From Caryophanales bacterium UBA4682 (lineage in GTDB: Bacteria; Bacillota_I; Bacilli_A; RFN20; CAG-288), in assembly GCA_002404995.1 (NCBI GenBank), contig DHKY01000004.1:216540-280539 (forward strand): a DNA stretch of 64,000 nt, in the 5' to 3' direction. The translations under genes and the position numbers were made by a program. Below, piece after piece: positions 43,910 to 52,925 of the stretch (position 1 is its first letter; the number at the start of each line of letters is the position of its first letter). The notes beneath the pieces were generated by a model, which saw only the letters and a program-made list of their open reading frames with translations, was not told the origin of the DNA and made no database searches.

Positions 43910-45241
43910 TTACTGATCGTTGCCAGAAAGATCGACTTCACTCACGTACCTATTCGATATCCTATTTCCTTTGGTTATAATCGCATCCTTTGAAAATCCT
44001 AAAACATGAAGGAAAAGATCTTTGAGATTACCGGAAACAATATTCCTATCGAAAGCATGATCTTTCTTTCCGTCTTTAATGACATAACCAGAGCATGGCA
44101 AGGAAAACTGAAGGCTCTGTCCATCGATTCCAGAGTTTAGTCCTTTTAATTCAGTAATGTAGATGCCGTCTTGCCTTTCAGTAAAGATTTCATCTAAGCT
44201 CTTATCGCCTTCTTGCACGGTTAAGACCAATGGCTCTCCTTCTCCATTTCCGCAGGAGCATCCATTCGATTCCTTGTTCTCCTCATGCGCAGTTTCCAAG
44301 GAGTAAAAATAAGTCTTCAGAATACCTTTTTCAATAACCGGGAAGTTTTTTGTCGGATAGCCATCTGCATCAAAAGAACCAGATCCCCTGTATTCGATAT
44401 GCGGAGTATGAAGGATAGTCACAGCATCAGACCTGATTTTCTGATTGATTTTTCCTTCGAATAAAGAAAGGTGTTTGTGTACCTGTTTTGCAGATAGCTG
44501 TCCCCTATAGCAGTTTAGAAGAACAGAAGCCCTGCTTTCAGAAAAAACGCAAGGATAAGACCCTGATGGCAAACACTCTGGGTGGAAGAAGTCCATTGTT
44601 AAATTAAGAAGCGTAGGAATCTTCTCCTCGAGTTTTTTCTTCAGATCCATCAATGAAATCCTAGAATACGCGCTCTTTTCCGAGTTCCGGATGACTCCAT
44701 CCTCGCTTTTTGCAGAAATATACCTGCTTCCCGTAAAGTACTTTGTTTCTTCCTTACAGTCTAATCCAAGGCTGTTCTTCTTTTCCCCGCCCTCTTCAGA
44801 CCTAGAAAAAGAAACATCGATATTGATAATCCGGGAATCCTTTGAACGGATTTCGTCCGAAAGAGAAGATGCTTCTTTTCTCCTCTCTTCTAGATTAGAT
44901 GGAACAAAGTCCTCGCGGAGAGTCTTTGCTTTTTCGTATTCGGCCTTGCCATCAAAGTAGTTCTCAATCTTATCTTCTCTTCCATAAGAAGACATCTCCT
45001 TGACAGAAGAAATAATGTCGTCCCTCCTATCCGGTTCATAGTAATCAAGACTGTAGATTCCTTTTTTTCCATCATAGATTCCTTTAAAGGAATATTGAGA
45101 AGAGGAACCAATCTGCTGGCTTTCCACTTCACCATTATGAACCGAGAGACTCGTTTCCTTCGAATAGCTCTCCGAAACTGAAAGAAAATTCATACCAGCC
45201 TGCTTTGCAGCAAGAAAACATGCTTTGGAATCAATATTCAT
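43910..45241 (-). CDS. tldE: TldE/PmbA-type metalloprotease subunit
   Basis: 443 residues of the PmbA_TldD family: LSVHNGEVESQQIGSS near the N-terminus, then IEYRGSGSFDADGYPTKNF, NGCSCGNGEGEP, LKGLNSGIDGQSLQFSLPCSG. It has no HExxxH, as expected for the TldE/PmbA half of the heterodimer. TldD/TldE cleaves unfolded peptides and matures some peptide antibiotics and toxins (family knowledge). Begins 2 nt after tldD. Confidence 0.88.
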   Translation of the reverse strand: MNIDSKACFLAAKQAGMNFLSVSESYSKETSLSVHNGEVESQQIGSSSQYSFKGIYDGKKGIYSLDYYEPDRRDDIISSVKEMSSYGREDKIENYFDGKAEYEKAKTLREDFVPSNLEERRKEASSLSDEIRSKDSRIINIDVSFSRSEEGGEKKNSLGLDCKEETKYFTGSRYISAKSEDGVIRNSEKSAYSRISLMDLKKKLEEKIPTLLNLTMDFFHPECLPSGSYPCVFSESRASVLLNCYRGQLSAKQVHKHLSLFEGKINQKIRSDAVTILHTPHIEYRGSGSFDADGYPTKNFPVIEKGILKTYFYSLETAHEENKESNGCSCGNGEGEPLVLTVQEGDKSLDEIFTERQDGIYITELKGLNSGIDGQSLQFSLPCSGYVIKDGKKDHAFDRNIVSGNLKDLFLHVLGFSKDAIITKGNRISNRYVSEVDLSGNDQ

Positions 45242-45243
45242 TT

Positions 45244-46635
45244 TTAGTCTTCCTTCTTTCCACCGACAAGCCTATGGGAGATAAGCAGAGTCGGTTGTCC
45301 GACGGATACCGGAATGCTGCCGGATGCAGCACCGCACCTGCCTGGAGCCAATTCAAGATCATCACCAACCATTGTAATATTCTTAAGGATTTCATACCCG
45401 TATCCGGTCAAAGTCACAGGCTTTATCCTATGATCTAATTTTCCATCTTTTATCACATATGCAATATCACTGGTGAAAAGGAACTGATCCGTTGTCGGGT
45501 TCACTTGTCCGCCAGAGAAAGCCTTGCAATAGATACCATCCTTCACCGAAGCAATGATATCTTCTTTTTTACTCTTTCCGTTTCCGATGTAAGTGTTTGT
45601 CCTACGAGTCGTCGGAGCATATTTATAGTTCTGACGACGGCAGGCACCAGTCGGATTCCTTCCTAACCGCTGTCCGTTGTCTTTATCAAGCCTGTAAGAA
45701 ACAAGGACACCGTCTTTGATCAACTGGTTCTTGGTCGGGACATGTCCTTCATCATCGAAGTTTTCGGTTCCCCATGCATTCAGAATGGTACCGTCATCAA
45801 AGGCATTGACAACATCGGAGGCGATTTTTTCTCCTAGCTTACCAGCAAAAGGAGATTCCTGATGAGAAATCGCAACACCTTCCAAGGGGTGTCCGCAGGA
45901 CTCATGGAAGAGAACTCCTCCAAATCCATTACCGAGAACAACCGGCCTTTCTCCGCTTGGTCCATAAGGAGCAGAAAGAAGCCCCACAGCAAGCTCGGCC
46001 TGCTCTTTACAGATTTTAGGAAAATCAGTTTCATCCAGAAGTTCAAGGCCTTCCATCTTGGAAGGTGCTTCATATCCAGTCTCGAACTCTTTTCCGTCAG
46101 TAGCTACAGCAACAACTGCGAGCCGGATGATAGGCTGATGTTTCTTACAGAAAAAACCGTCAGAATTATAGATTTCAATAGAAGCATCCACGTTTGCTAA
46201 AGAAACCGTCACATCTTGAATCAGGGGTGAAACAGCATAAGCAGCTTTTTCTCCTTCCTCAAGATAAGAAAGCTTTTCCTCTAAGCTCTTAGCAGAAAAA
46301 GGAATCTTCCTCGGGCAAAGATCATTGAACTTCTTTTCTTCAAGCTGAGTGACAATCTTTTCCTGTTTTCCCTCAAAACCATAAGAAAGGCTTCCCGCCA
46401 AAGAAAGAAGGGCCGAGAACGAAATATCGGAAGAGTATCCATAAACCGTCTGCTTTCCTTTCCTCAAGCGAATACCTGCGCCTATGGTATGACTTTTCGA
46501 GACACCATAAGGCTTCTTATATTTTCGGGCAATGTTCTCACTCTTGCTGTCCTGCAAATAAATTTCTGCGAAATCAGCGCCAGTAGCTAAACCAGCATTC
46601 AAAATCTTAGTTGCTTCATCTTTTGTTAGTTTCAT
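45244..46635 (-). CDS. tldD: TldD-type metalloprotease subunit
   Basis: 463 residues. Zinc motif HESCGHPLE (HExxxH), DDGTILNAWGTENFDDEG, and RLGMNPTGACRRQNYKYAP, followed by TTRMTNTYIG, and ELAPGMCGAASG. In this block the three Met are AGG (for example at 45601-45603 and 45658-45660) and the four Arg are CGG or CGT, exactly as the family requires. Catalytic partner of TldE. Lies 11 nt after the ABC-2 permease gene; the array may export and trim a peptide. Confidence 0.95.
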   Translation of the reverse strand: MKLTKDEATKILNAGLATGADFAEIYLQDSKSENIARKYKKPYGVSKSHTIGAGIRLRKGKQTVYGYSSDISFSALLSLAGSLSYGFEGKQEKIVTQLEEKKFNDLCPRKIPFSAKSLEEKLSYLEEGEKAAYAVSPLIQDVTVSLANVDASIEIYNSDGFFCKKHQPIIRLAVVAVATDGKEFETGYEAPSKMEGLELLDETDFPKICKEQAELAVGLLSAPYGPSGERPVVLGNGFGGVLFHESCGHPLEGVAISHQESPFAGKLGEKIASDVVNAFDDGTILNAWGTENFDDEGHVPTKNQLIKDGVLVSYRLDKDNGQRLGRNPTGACRRQNYKYAPTTRRTNTYIGNGKSKKEDIIASVKDGIYCKAFSGGQVNPTTDQFLFTSDIAYVIKDGKLDHRIKPVTLTGYGYEILKNITMVGDDLELAPGRCGAASGSIPVSVGQPTLLISHRLVGGKKED

Positions 46636-46646
46636 CTTTTATACTC

Positions 46647-47675
46647 CTAGGAAGATTTTTTCTTATTGGCTTTCTTTTTCTTTGCGGTTAAGAAGTTCAG
46701 TGCATTACGAGAAGAGAAGATAATATCAAGGGCAAGGAAGATATCGGAGAAAATAAAGAGAACCCACCTCATCAAGAAAGGAGAAACCGACTGTCCGAAG
46801 AAAGAAAGAGTCAAGGAGAACTCGTTGGTCAGTTCTTTGACAAGGGGAAGGAAGACTTCATAACCCGGCTGAGAGAACTGCATGGTAAGCCTTTCAATCG
46901 GGCCTGTCCTGAAATAGTTCCGGAGCAAACCAGCCGAATAGGTTCCAGGGAAGAACCTCGTGATTTCACTGATGTATTTCGGTCCCCTGTTGGATGGCCT
47001 ATAAGCTCCGATGAGGAAGCCGACACCTGCGGACACAATTGCAACAATCGGTGACCTCACCGCTTCCCGCTGGATGAAAGAGCAGATAAAGTAAGTCAGC
47101 GAAGAAGCCGATAAAGAAGAAAGAAGGATGACACCGATAATGGCAAGGAAATCAACAAAGGAAATCCTATAGGCACCATAAGCGGCAAGATAGATTAAGC
47201 AAATAAAGTAGACAATCAGGTTAATCCTGAAGGTTACAATCCAGTTAAAGACCCTGTAAGAGAAGGAAATCGTCCGTGGAAGTATCGGAGAAGAGACAAA
47301 GTCCATTGAAATCTTTCGCTCTTTGTCACGAACCACAATATAATTCGAGTTCAAGGATACCGTAATACAGGAAACGGCCAGAACGCCGGAAATCATCCAG
47401 CAGTCGGCAATACCATAAATGCGGTGCCTCAAGGGTTCCCTTTGTTCTCCTTTCAGCATTTCAAGAGTCAGTCCTTCCACACTGGTCACCCTAAAGTTCT
47501 TTATTTCATTGATTTCCATCGGACGTAAAAAGACAACGTAAACAGCAAAAATAGCCAGTGGAACCATCAACGTAAAAATCCTTGTCGGAATATCTTTCAG
47601 AAAAACTAAAAAATGACGACGAACCAAGGATAAAAAAGCACGCCATTGATTCGAATAGGACTCATTCCGCTTCAT
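46647..47675 (-). CDS. ABC-2 type permease
   Basis: 342 residues from ATG 47675 after GGGAGG; overlaps the ATPase gene by 14 nt. Six hydrophobic segments in the ABC-2 pattern: one near 30-50, an extracytoplasmic loop, then five between about 115 and 325. Membrane half of an exporter of the DrrB/daunorubicin type. Substrate unknown; the tldDE neighbours make a peptide plausible. Confidence 0.82.
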   Translation of the reverse strand: MKRNESYSNQWRAFLSLVRRHFLVFLKDIPTRIFTLMVPLAIFAVYVVFLRPMEINEIKNFRVTSVEGLTLEMLKGEQREPLRHRIYGIADCWMISGVLAVSCITVSLNSNYIVVRDKERKISMDFVSSPILPRTISFSYRVFNWIVTFRINLIVYFICLIYLAAYGAYRISFVDFLAIIGVILLSSLSASSLTYFICSFIQREAVRSPIVAIVSAGVGFLIGAYRPSNRGPKYISEITRFFPGTYSAGLLRNYFRTGPIERLTMQFSQPGYEVFLPLVKELTNEFSLTLSFFGQSVSPFLMRWVLFIFSDIFLALDIIFSSRNALNFLTAKKKKANKKKSS

Positions 47676-48654
47676 GATGATCAGCCTCCCTGATCTGCTT
47701 GATGCCAGTGACATTAAGGAAAACATCATCCCTGCTTCCTTTTTTCACTTCAAAATCATCAATAGAATCTTTATTTTTTTCTAGAAGAGCAATCGCGTCT
47801 TTGGAATCATTGACCTTAACCTGATAGGTGTGTGCATCGTAATTATAAGAATATGGGCGATTCCTTCCCTTAACAATCGCTTCAAAGTCATCCGTATTCT
47901 TGTGATGAATCCTGACATAGTCACCAGAATAGGTATCCCGCAGAAACGCCGGGGTCCCTTCCGCGATAATGTTTCCGTGGTTCATAATCAAGACATAAGT
48001 TGCTTTTTCCGCTTCTTCCCTGTAATGAGTAGTTAAAAACACAGTCATACCAGTCTGCTTACGAAGAGTGTTAACAAGATTCCACACAGAAAGACGGGTC
48101 TGAGGATCCAGTCCAGTTGTCGGTTCATCCAGAATCAGAAGTTCTGGATCATGGACCATTGCGCGTGCGATATCCACACGGCGTCTCTGTCCACCGGATA
48201 ACTTTCCGACCGGGCGATTCCTAAAAGAAGACAAATCAAGCCTGTCCGTCAGAACCTGAAGTCGTTTCTTGAACTGGTCGCCAGTGATTCCATAGAATCC
48301 GGCGCGAAGCGTCAGGTTCTCCTTTGGAGTCAGAACCGGATCTAAAACAGAGTTCTGGAAAACAATTCCGATTTTATTCTTAATAACATCCCGGTGTTTA
48401 TCCAAATCAAGTCCGTCAATATAGATTTTTCCTGAATTCTTAGGAATAATGCTTGTGATGATATTAATCGTCGTTGATTTTCCGGCTCCATTCAAGCCAA
48501 GGAATGCAAAGAGGCTTCCTCTCTTTACTGAAAAGGAAATGCCATCCACAGCCGTAAAGTCATCATAGGTCTTCACAAGCTGGGATACTTCCCTGATAAT
48601 ATCATTCGGCCTATTGGATTCTTCTTTTTTATGCTTATTCAATAAATTAATCAT
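47662..48654 (-). CDS. ABC transporter ATP-binding protein (DrrA type)
   Basis: 330 residues. Walker A GLNGAGKST, Q-loop VFQNSVLDPVLT, signature LSGGQRRR, Walker B LLILDEPTTGLDPQT, H-loop LTTHYMEEAEKAT. The Met in THYMEEA is AGG; the Arg run of GGQRRR is AGA, CGC, CGT. A C-terminal extension of about 80 residues is typical of DrrA-like proteins. Its ATG overlaps the upstream gene's stop by 4 nt. Confidence 0.94.
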   Translation of the reverse strand: MINLLNKHKKEESNRPNDIIREVSQLVKTYDDFTAVDGISFSVKRGSLFAFLGLNGAGKSTTINIITSIIPKNSGKIYIDGLDLDKHRDVIKNKIGIVFQNSVLDPVLTPKENLTLRAGFYGITGDQFKKRLQVLTDRLDLSSFRNRPVGKLSGGQRRRVDIARAMVHDPELLILDEPTTGLDPQTRLSVWNLVNTLRKQTGMTVFLTTHYREEAEKATYVLIMNHGNIIAEGTPAFLRDTYSGDYVRIHHKNTDDFEAIVKGRNRPYSYNYDAHTYQVKVNDSKDAIALLEKNKDSIDDFEVKKGSRDDVFLNVTGIKQIREADHHEAE

Positions 48655-49871
48655 GCGTTACTTCTCTCTTTTGACAGAATCAACGGGGAGTCCTTTCCCT
48701 TCTTTTTGTTTTTCGACCTGTTCTTCGACCAGTTTTTCTGAATAATACGTGCCAAATCAAAGGCTGCAGACATCCTCACCTTTTTTTCCTTCTTATCCTG
48801 CTTCGGGAATTCCAAGACAAACTTTCTCCTGAAGCGACTCGGATTCGCGATAATCTGCCCTGCTTCTGTAATTCCAATATCATTGACCGTGCTGAACAAT
48901 CCTGAAACCAGCTTCTCTTTTTCCTTCTTATCTTGAAGTTTCGTCTCCAGAAGCTCATTAACGCTATTCGCAAGCAATAAAGCAGTCTGGTCTAGTTCAT
49001 CCACAGTGTCAAGCTCATAAAGACAGTCTTTTTTCAGATGCCAGTTCGCAAGGTCGTGTTGATTGATGAAATCATTCTTTGGAGAAGACAGGACGATCTT
49101 TGTCACCTGCTCATGCAAAAGCAAAGAACCGACAACATCGCACTGAGGGACAATATGAATGATTTTTCCCTGAATCCGGAGATGTCCCGGAAGATCATAG
49201 ATTTCCTTTGCAAGCCCTGGTCCATCATCGCTATAGACAGTAAGAACACGCTCGGAATCTTTCTCCGTAAGCATCGACGCTGCATAAACAGCAAGGTTGC
49301 CACCTTTCGAATGTCCAAGAACAATGAACTTTTTGTCCGAATATCTTTTCCTTTGTTCCTTCAGGAACTTAGCCGATGCAACCTGGCCAGGAACAGAAGG
49401 ATAAATAGCGAGATTCCTGCTTTCCTTCCATCCAAGAATCGAATTATCGGTTCCACGATAGCAGACAGCGACAGTGTTCTTGTCCAGTTCGATGCAGAAA
49501 GCCCCGAACTGGGTCTTATCCGTATCGGAAAGCTCGAACCCAAAAGAGGTCCACCTCAGAGAAGAAAAGCGGGAAGATTTCAGAAGGGCAGCCGCTACAA
49601 GAATCTGTTTCTTGCTCCAATCCGGATAATGATAGAGAAGAAAATCCGGACGGAGCCAATAAAGAAAGTCCTCGGCTGCCTGTTTCAACGAGAGCGGAGA
49701 AAACGAATCATTCGTTTTCTCGAAATTCTCCCATGGAATATAGGAAAGGCAGGCGAGGACTAGATTATCAGCATCATTAAAACGGAGTTCTTGAAAGGAA
49801 GTGTTTCCATAAGCATAGAGATAATCCCAGATGTTCGGGAAATCCTTCTCCAGAAAGCTCCGTTCAGCCAT
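48651..49871 (-). CDS. Mbeg1-like (DUF2974) alpha/beta hydrolase
   Basis: 406 residues. Core motifs: VAVCYRGTDNSILGWKE, nucleophile elbow LGHSKGGNLAVYAA (Ser in GHSKG), TVYSDDGPGL, IVPQCDVVGSLLLHE, matching DUF2974 proteins of Firmicutes, suspected lipases/esterases. C-terminal 70 residues are Lys-rich. Begins 6 nt after lysS and is coupled to the ABC ATPase. Cytoplasmic: no signal peptide. Confidence 0.82.
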   Translation of the reverse strand: MAERSFLEKDFPNIWDYLYAYGNTSFQELRFNDADNLVLACLSYIPWENFEKTNDSFSPLSLKQAAEDFLYWLRPDFLLYHYPDWSKKQILVAAALLKSSRFSSLRWTSFGFELSDTDKTQFGAFCIELDKNTVAVCYRGTDNSILGWKESRNLAIYPSVPGQVASAKFLKEQRKRYSDKKFIVLGHSKGGNLAVYAASMLTEKDSERVLTVYSDDGPGLAKEIYDLPGHLRIQGKIIHIVPQCDVVGSLLLHEQVTKIVLSSPKNDFINQHDLANWHLKKDCLYELDTVDELDQTALLLANSVNELLETKLQDKKEKEKLVSGLFSTVNDIGITEAGQIIANPSRFRRKFVLEFPKQDKKEKKVRMSAAFDLARIIQKNWSKNRSKNKKKGKDSPLILSKERSNA

Positions 49872-49877
49872 TGTCTT

Positions 49878-51401
49878 TTATTTCCGTTTTAAAGTCGGGA
49901 ACAGAAGAACATCGCGGATGGAATCGGTTTCTGCAAAGAACCTGCAGAGACGGTCGATTCCATATCCGATACCACCTGCCGGCGGCCTTCCGTATTCAAG
50001 GGCTTCGCAGAAGTCGGTATCAACTTCGCAAGCCTCGTCATTGCCTTTCTTCTTCTCTTCGACCTGCTCCTCGAAACGAGCACGCTGATCAAGAGGATCA
50101 TTAAGCTCGGTGAAGGCGTTGCACCTTTCATGAGTCGAGATGTACCTCTCGAAGCGTTGGGTGAAACGAGGATCATTCGGATCCTTCTTGGCCAAAGGAG
50201 AAATATCGACCGGATGCTGGCAGACAAAGGTCGGCTGGACAAGATCCTCTTCGCAGAACTTTTCGAAGAAAGCATTGAGGATATGGCCCCATAAGAAATG
50301 TGGCTCGACTTCGACATTGTATTTCTTGGCAAGCTCTTTGGCTTCGTCTAGGGTCTTGACCTGATAGAAATCAACGCCGATCTTATCCTTGATGGCTCCA
50401 GCCATCGTGACTTTCTTGAAAGGCTTAGATAAATCAATGTCATAACCAAGCCATTTGAACTGTTCCTTACCGACGATTTCCTTAGCAAGATAGTGGAAGA
50501 GGTCTTCCGTCCTCTGCCTCCTGTCATCAAGGTTTCCGTAGGCCTGATAGGCTTCCATAGAAGTGAATTCCGGATTATGCGTAGAGTCAACGCCTTCGTT
50601 ACGGAAGTTACGTCCGATTTCATAAACGCGTTCCCTGCCACCGACAAGTAGACGTTTCAGTTCAAGCTCCGTTGCAATACGAAGATAGAAGTCTGAATCA
50701 AGAGCATTGTAATGAGTGACAAACGGTTTTGCGTTCGCACCGCCAAGAATCGGCTGGAGAATCGGAGTCTCGACTTCGACATAGCCAAGTCCGTCCATGA
50801 AGCGGCGGATACCAGAAATAATCTTCGGACGCCTGAATGCAATACGCTGGCTGTCTTCGTTGACAATCAAATCGACATAACGATGACGGCGGCGGTCTTC
50901 CGGATCGGTGAGTCCATGGAATTTATCCGGAAGCGGACGAAGGGCTTTGACAAGGTGCGTGTAAACAGTAGCACGGATAGTTACCTCTCCGGTCTTTGTC
51001 TTCCTCCTGACACCTTCAATGCCGCAGATATCGCCTAAATCCGCCCTCTTAAAGACTTTGTAGTTTTCTTCTCCGACAACATCCTGCCGGATATAAACCT
51101 GGATGCGTCCCGTCTTATCCTGGAGAGTAAGGAAAGAAGCCTTTCCCATCTTCCGGAGAAGAACAACACGACCGGCAATCTTAACGTTGCTGTCTTCCTT
51201 GACTTCTTCAGGCTGAAGAGAGGCATAATCTTTTTTCAGCTGAGCAGCGGAAGAATTGATATCAAACTTATGTCCGAAAGGATCAATGCCCCTCTGACGA
51301 TAGAGATCGAGTTTTTCTCTACGATGCCTTTCCTGGTCATTCAACTGTTTTTCATATGCTTCTTTTTCTTTTGCTTCGTTGTTATTGTTTGGATTTGCCA
51401 T
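49878..51401 (-). CDS. lysS: Lysyl-tRNA synthetase, class II
   Basis: 507 residues from ATG 51401 (AAAGGA 8 nt before). OB-fold anticodon domain (about 60-170), then class II motifs: motif 2 VYEIGRNFRNEG with FTSMEAYQAYGN, motif 3 GIGYGIDRL. AGG falls on Met in HEMCNAFTELNDP, DDMMQMTEDLF, EYGMPPAGG and DRLCMFF, while Arg in DRL (CGT), RNFRNEG and the PEDRRRHRY run are CGN. This is one of the clearest genes for the AGG = Met reading. Charges tRNA-Lys. First gene of the minus-strand array down to tldE. Confidence 0.97.
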   Translation of the reverse strand: MANPNNNNEAKEKEAYEKQLNDQERHRREKLDLYRQRGIDPFGHKFDINSSAAQLKKDYASLQPEEVKEDSNVKIAGRVVLLRKMGKASFLTLQDKTGRIQVYIRQDVVGEENYKVFKRADLGDICGIEGVRRKTKTGEVTIRATVYTHLVKALRPLPDKFHGLTDPEDRRRHRYVDLIVNEDSQRIAFRRPKIISGIRRFMDGLGYVEVETPILQPILGGANAKPFVTHYNALDSDFYLRIATELELKRLLVGGRERVYEIGRNFRNEGVDSTHNPEFTSMEAYQAYGNLDDRRQRTEDLFHYLAKEIVGKEQFKWLGYDIDLSKPFKKVTMAGAIKDKIGVDFYQVKTLDEAKELAKKYNVEVEPHFLWGHILNAFFEKFCEEDLVQPTFVCQHPVDISPLAKKDPNDPRFTQRFERYISTHERCNAFTELNDPLDQRARFEEQVEEKKKGNDEACEVDTDFCEALEYGRPPAGGIGYGIDRLCRFFAETDSIRDVLLFPTLKRK

Positions 51402-51483
51402 ATTCTGTCCTTTCCTAAAAGAGTAAATAAATACTAGCAATATAGTTATTATACTAGATAAAAAAGGAAAAACTAGAGAATAG

Positions 51484-51525
51484 AAAAGACCTGAGGGAAC
51501 AAATAAGGAAGCCCTCAGGTCTTTT
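51484..51525 (-). terminator. Terminator of the CDF transporter gene
   Basis: AAAAGACCTGAGGG / CCCTCAGGTCTTTT, 14-bp perfect stem; insulates the lysS promoter region. Confidence 0.85.
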
Positions 51526-51526
51526 C

Positions 51527-52798
51527 CTATTTTTCAGTTTCCTGGACGTTGGAAAGGAAGTCCTGAATCGAGTCATCGAAATTGATGACAAAATAGACTT
51601 TCTTGCCAAACTTCCTGTTGATTTCGTTTTCCAGATATTTAATCAAAGAATTCCGTCCGTTCTCGTCATCAATATCATTTGGCATTACAACATCGAAAAC
51701 AAGATTCACAAACTTGTCAGCAGTGACAATACGGAAGTCATGCCTATGAATGGAATGACCATATTTATTCAACGCTTCGAGAACTGCCTGATGATATTCA
51801 TCCGTTTCAGGATCATTTACCCTAACTGGATCCCTGTGAATCGTGAGTTGGATATCCATTGTCTTCTGGATTTCCCGTTCGATTTCATCAATCCTCTCAT
51901 GGCTTTTCCTAATCGGAATTGAAGCATCCACTTCGACATGGATAACAGCAAACACCACCTTTCCGTAGCAATGCCTTGTCAAATCATGGACTCCAAGAAC
52001 GCCTTTGTGAGCAAGAATCCGGTTCACCATAGTCCGAATCACCTCTTTGCTTGGTTCCTCACCAATAAGAAGTTCCATAGCTGCTTTCCTAATTCCAATT
52101 CCAGAAATGATAACAAGAACGGCAACGAATAAAGTAAAGAAGCAGTCGACATTATAAGAAGTAAACCAAGTGATGATAACTCCAACAATTACAAGGGATG
52201 TTGAAATCCTGTCGTTTCTGGAATCCTTTGATAAGGCTTCTAATTGGAGCGAGTTGATTCTCTTTCCTAAAGACCGATAAAGGAGGGACTGCGATAGCTT
52301 AATCAGAATGGCAAGAACAAGGATAGAAAGAGTAACAGCAAACTTTGCTATGTTCTTGTTTCCATCTGCAGACACAAAGGTCTGGTCTAAGGTTGGTTTG
52401 CCGGTCGAAATAATCGACTTGAAGAAGACAATACCATCATTGATGCTTTGGTATCCCATCACAACACCAAGGGCGATGATGACACAGGAGATAATCAAAG
52501 AAATGACGTATTCCCTTCGCTGATGTCCGAAAGGATGCTCTTTGTCTGCTTTCTTGGCTGAAACCTTGAATCCGAAAATCGAAAGGAAATTATTCCCGAA
52601 ATCCGATAAGTTGTTGATAGCATCCGCAAGAATGGAAGACCTATGCCTGATGACACCGATTACAATCTTAGCAAGGAACAGAATCAGGTTTGTGACTAGT
52701 CCGAAGAAAGAGCCAAGCAACCCATATCTTTTGCGAACAGCGATATCCTCTGTGTTTTTATAATCTTTAACAAAAAGTCTTAATAACAGCTTTGTCAT
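51527..52798 (-). CDS. Cation diffusion facilitator (CDF) family transporter
   Basis: 423 residues. Six helices; metal motif ADAINNLSDFGNN (Asp/Asp) and HPFGHQRMEYVISL; cytoplasmic domain GVHDLTMHCYG, VEVDASIPIMKSHEMIDEI, LTIHMDPV, SIHMHDFRIV. In the last motif AGG is Met and CGT is Arg five codons apart; IHMDPV is invariant in this clade. Exports Zn2+, Mn2+, Fe2+ or similar in exchange for protons. GGAGGTGAT precedes the ATG. Monocistronic. Confidence 0.93.
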   Translation of the reverse strand: MTKLLLRLFVKDYKNTEDIAVRKRYGLLGSFFGLVTNLILFLAKIVIGVIRHRSSILADAINNLSDFGNNFLSIFGFKVSAKKADKEHPFGHQRREYVISLIISCVIIALGVVMGYQSINDGIVFFKSIISTGKPTLDQTFVSADGNKNIAKFAVTLSILVLAILIKLSQSLLYRSLGKRINSLQLEALSKDSRNDRISTSLVIVGVIITWFTSYNVDCFFTLFVAVLVIISGIGIRKAAMELLIGEEPSKEVIRTMVNRILAHKGVLGVHDLTRHCYGKVVFAVIHVEVDASIPIRKSHERIDEIEREIQKTMDIQLTIHRDPVRVNDPETDEYHQAVLEALNKYGHSIHRHDFRIVTADKFVNLVFDVVMPNDIDDENGRNSLIKYLENEINRKFGKKVYFVINFDDSIQDFLSNVQETEK

Positions 52799-52910
52799 AG
52801 CTTATCACCTCCTTAATAGCCTAATCCATTTCCTTTGCTTTAGTATAGGCTAACTGCATATTTTTGGCTTTCAAGGATAAATTCGTTCAGGAAATCGTTC
52901 TTTTTCATAC

Positions 52911-52916
52911 TATAAT
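52911..52916 (+). promoter_or_regulatory. -10 box 10 nt before a start codon
   Basis: TATAAT with a poor -35; ATG 52926 is 9 bases after it and no Shine-Dalgarno is present, so the transcript is probably leaderless. Confidence 0.4.
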
Positions 52917-52925
52917 ATAATCCAT

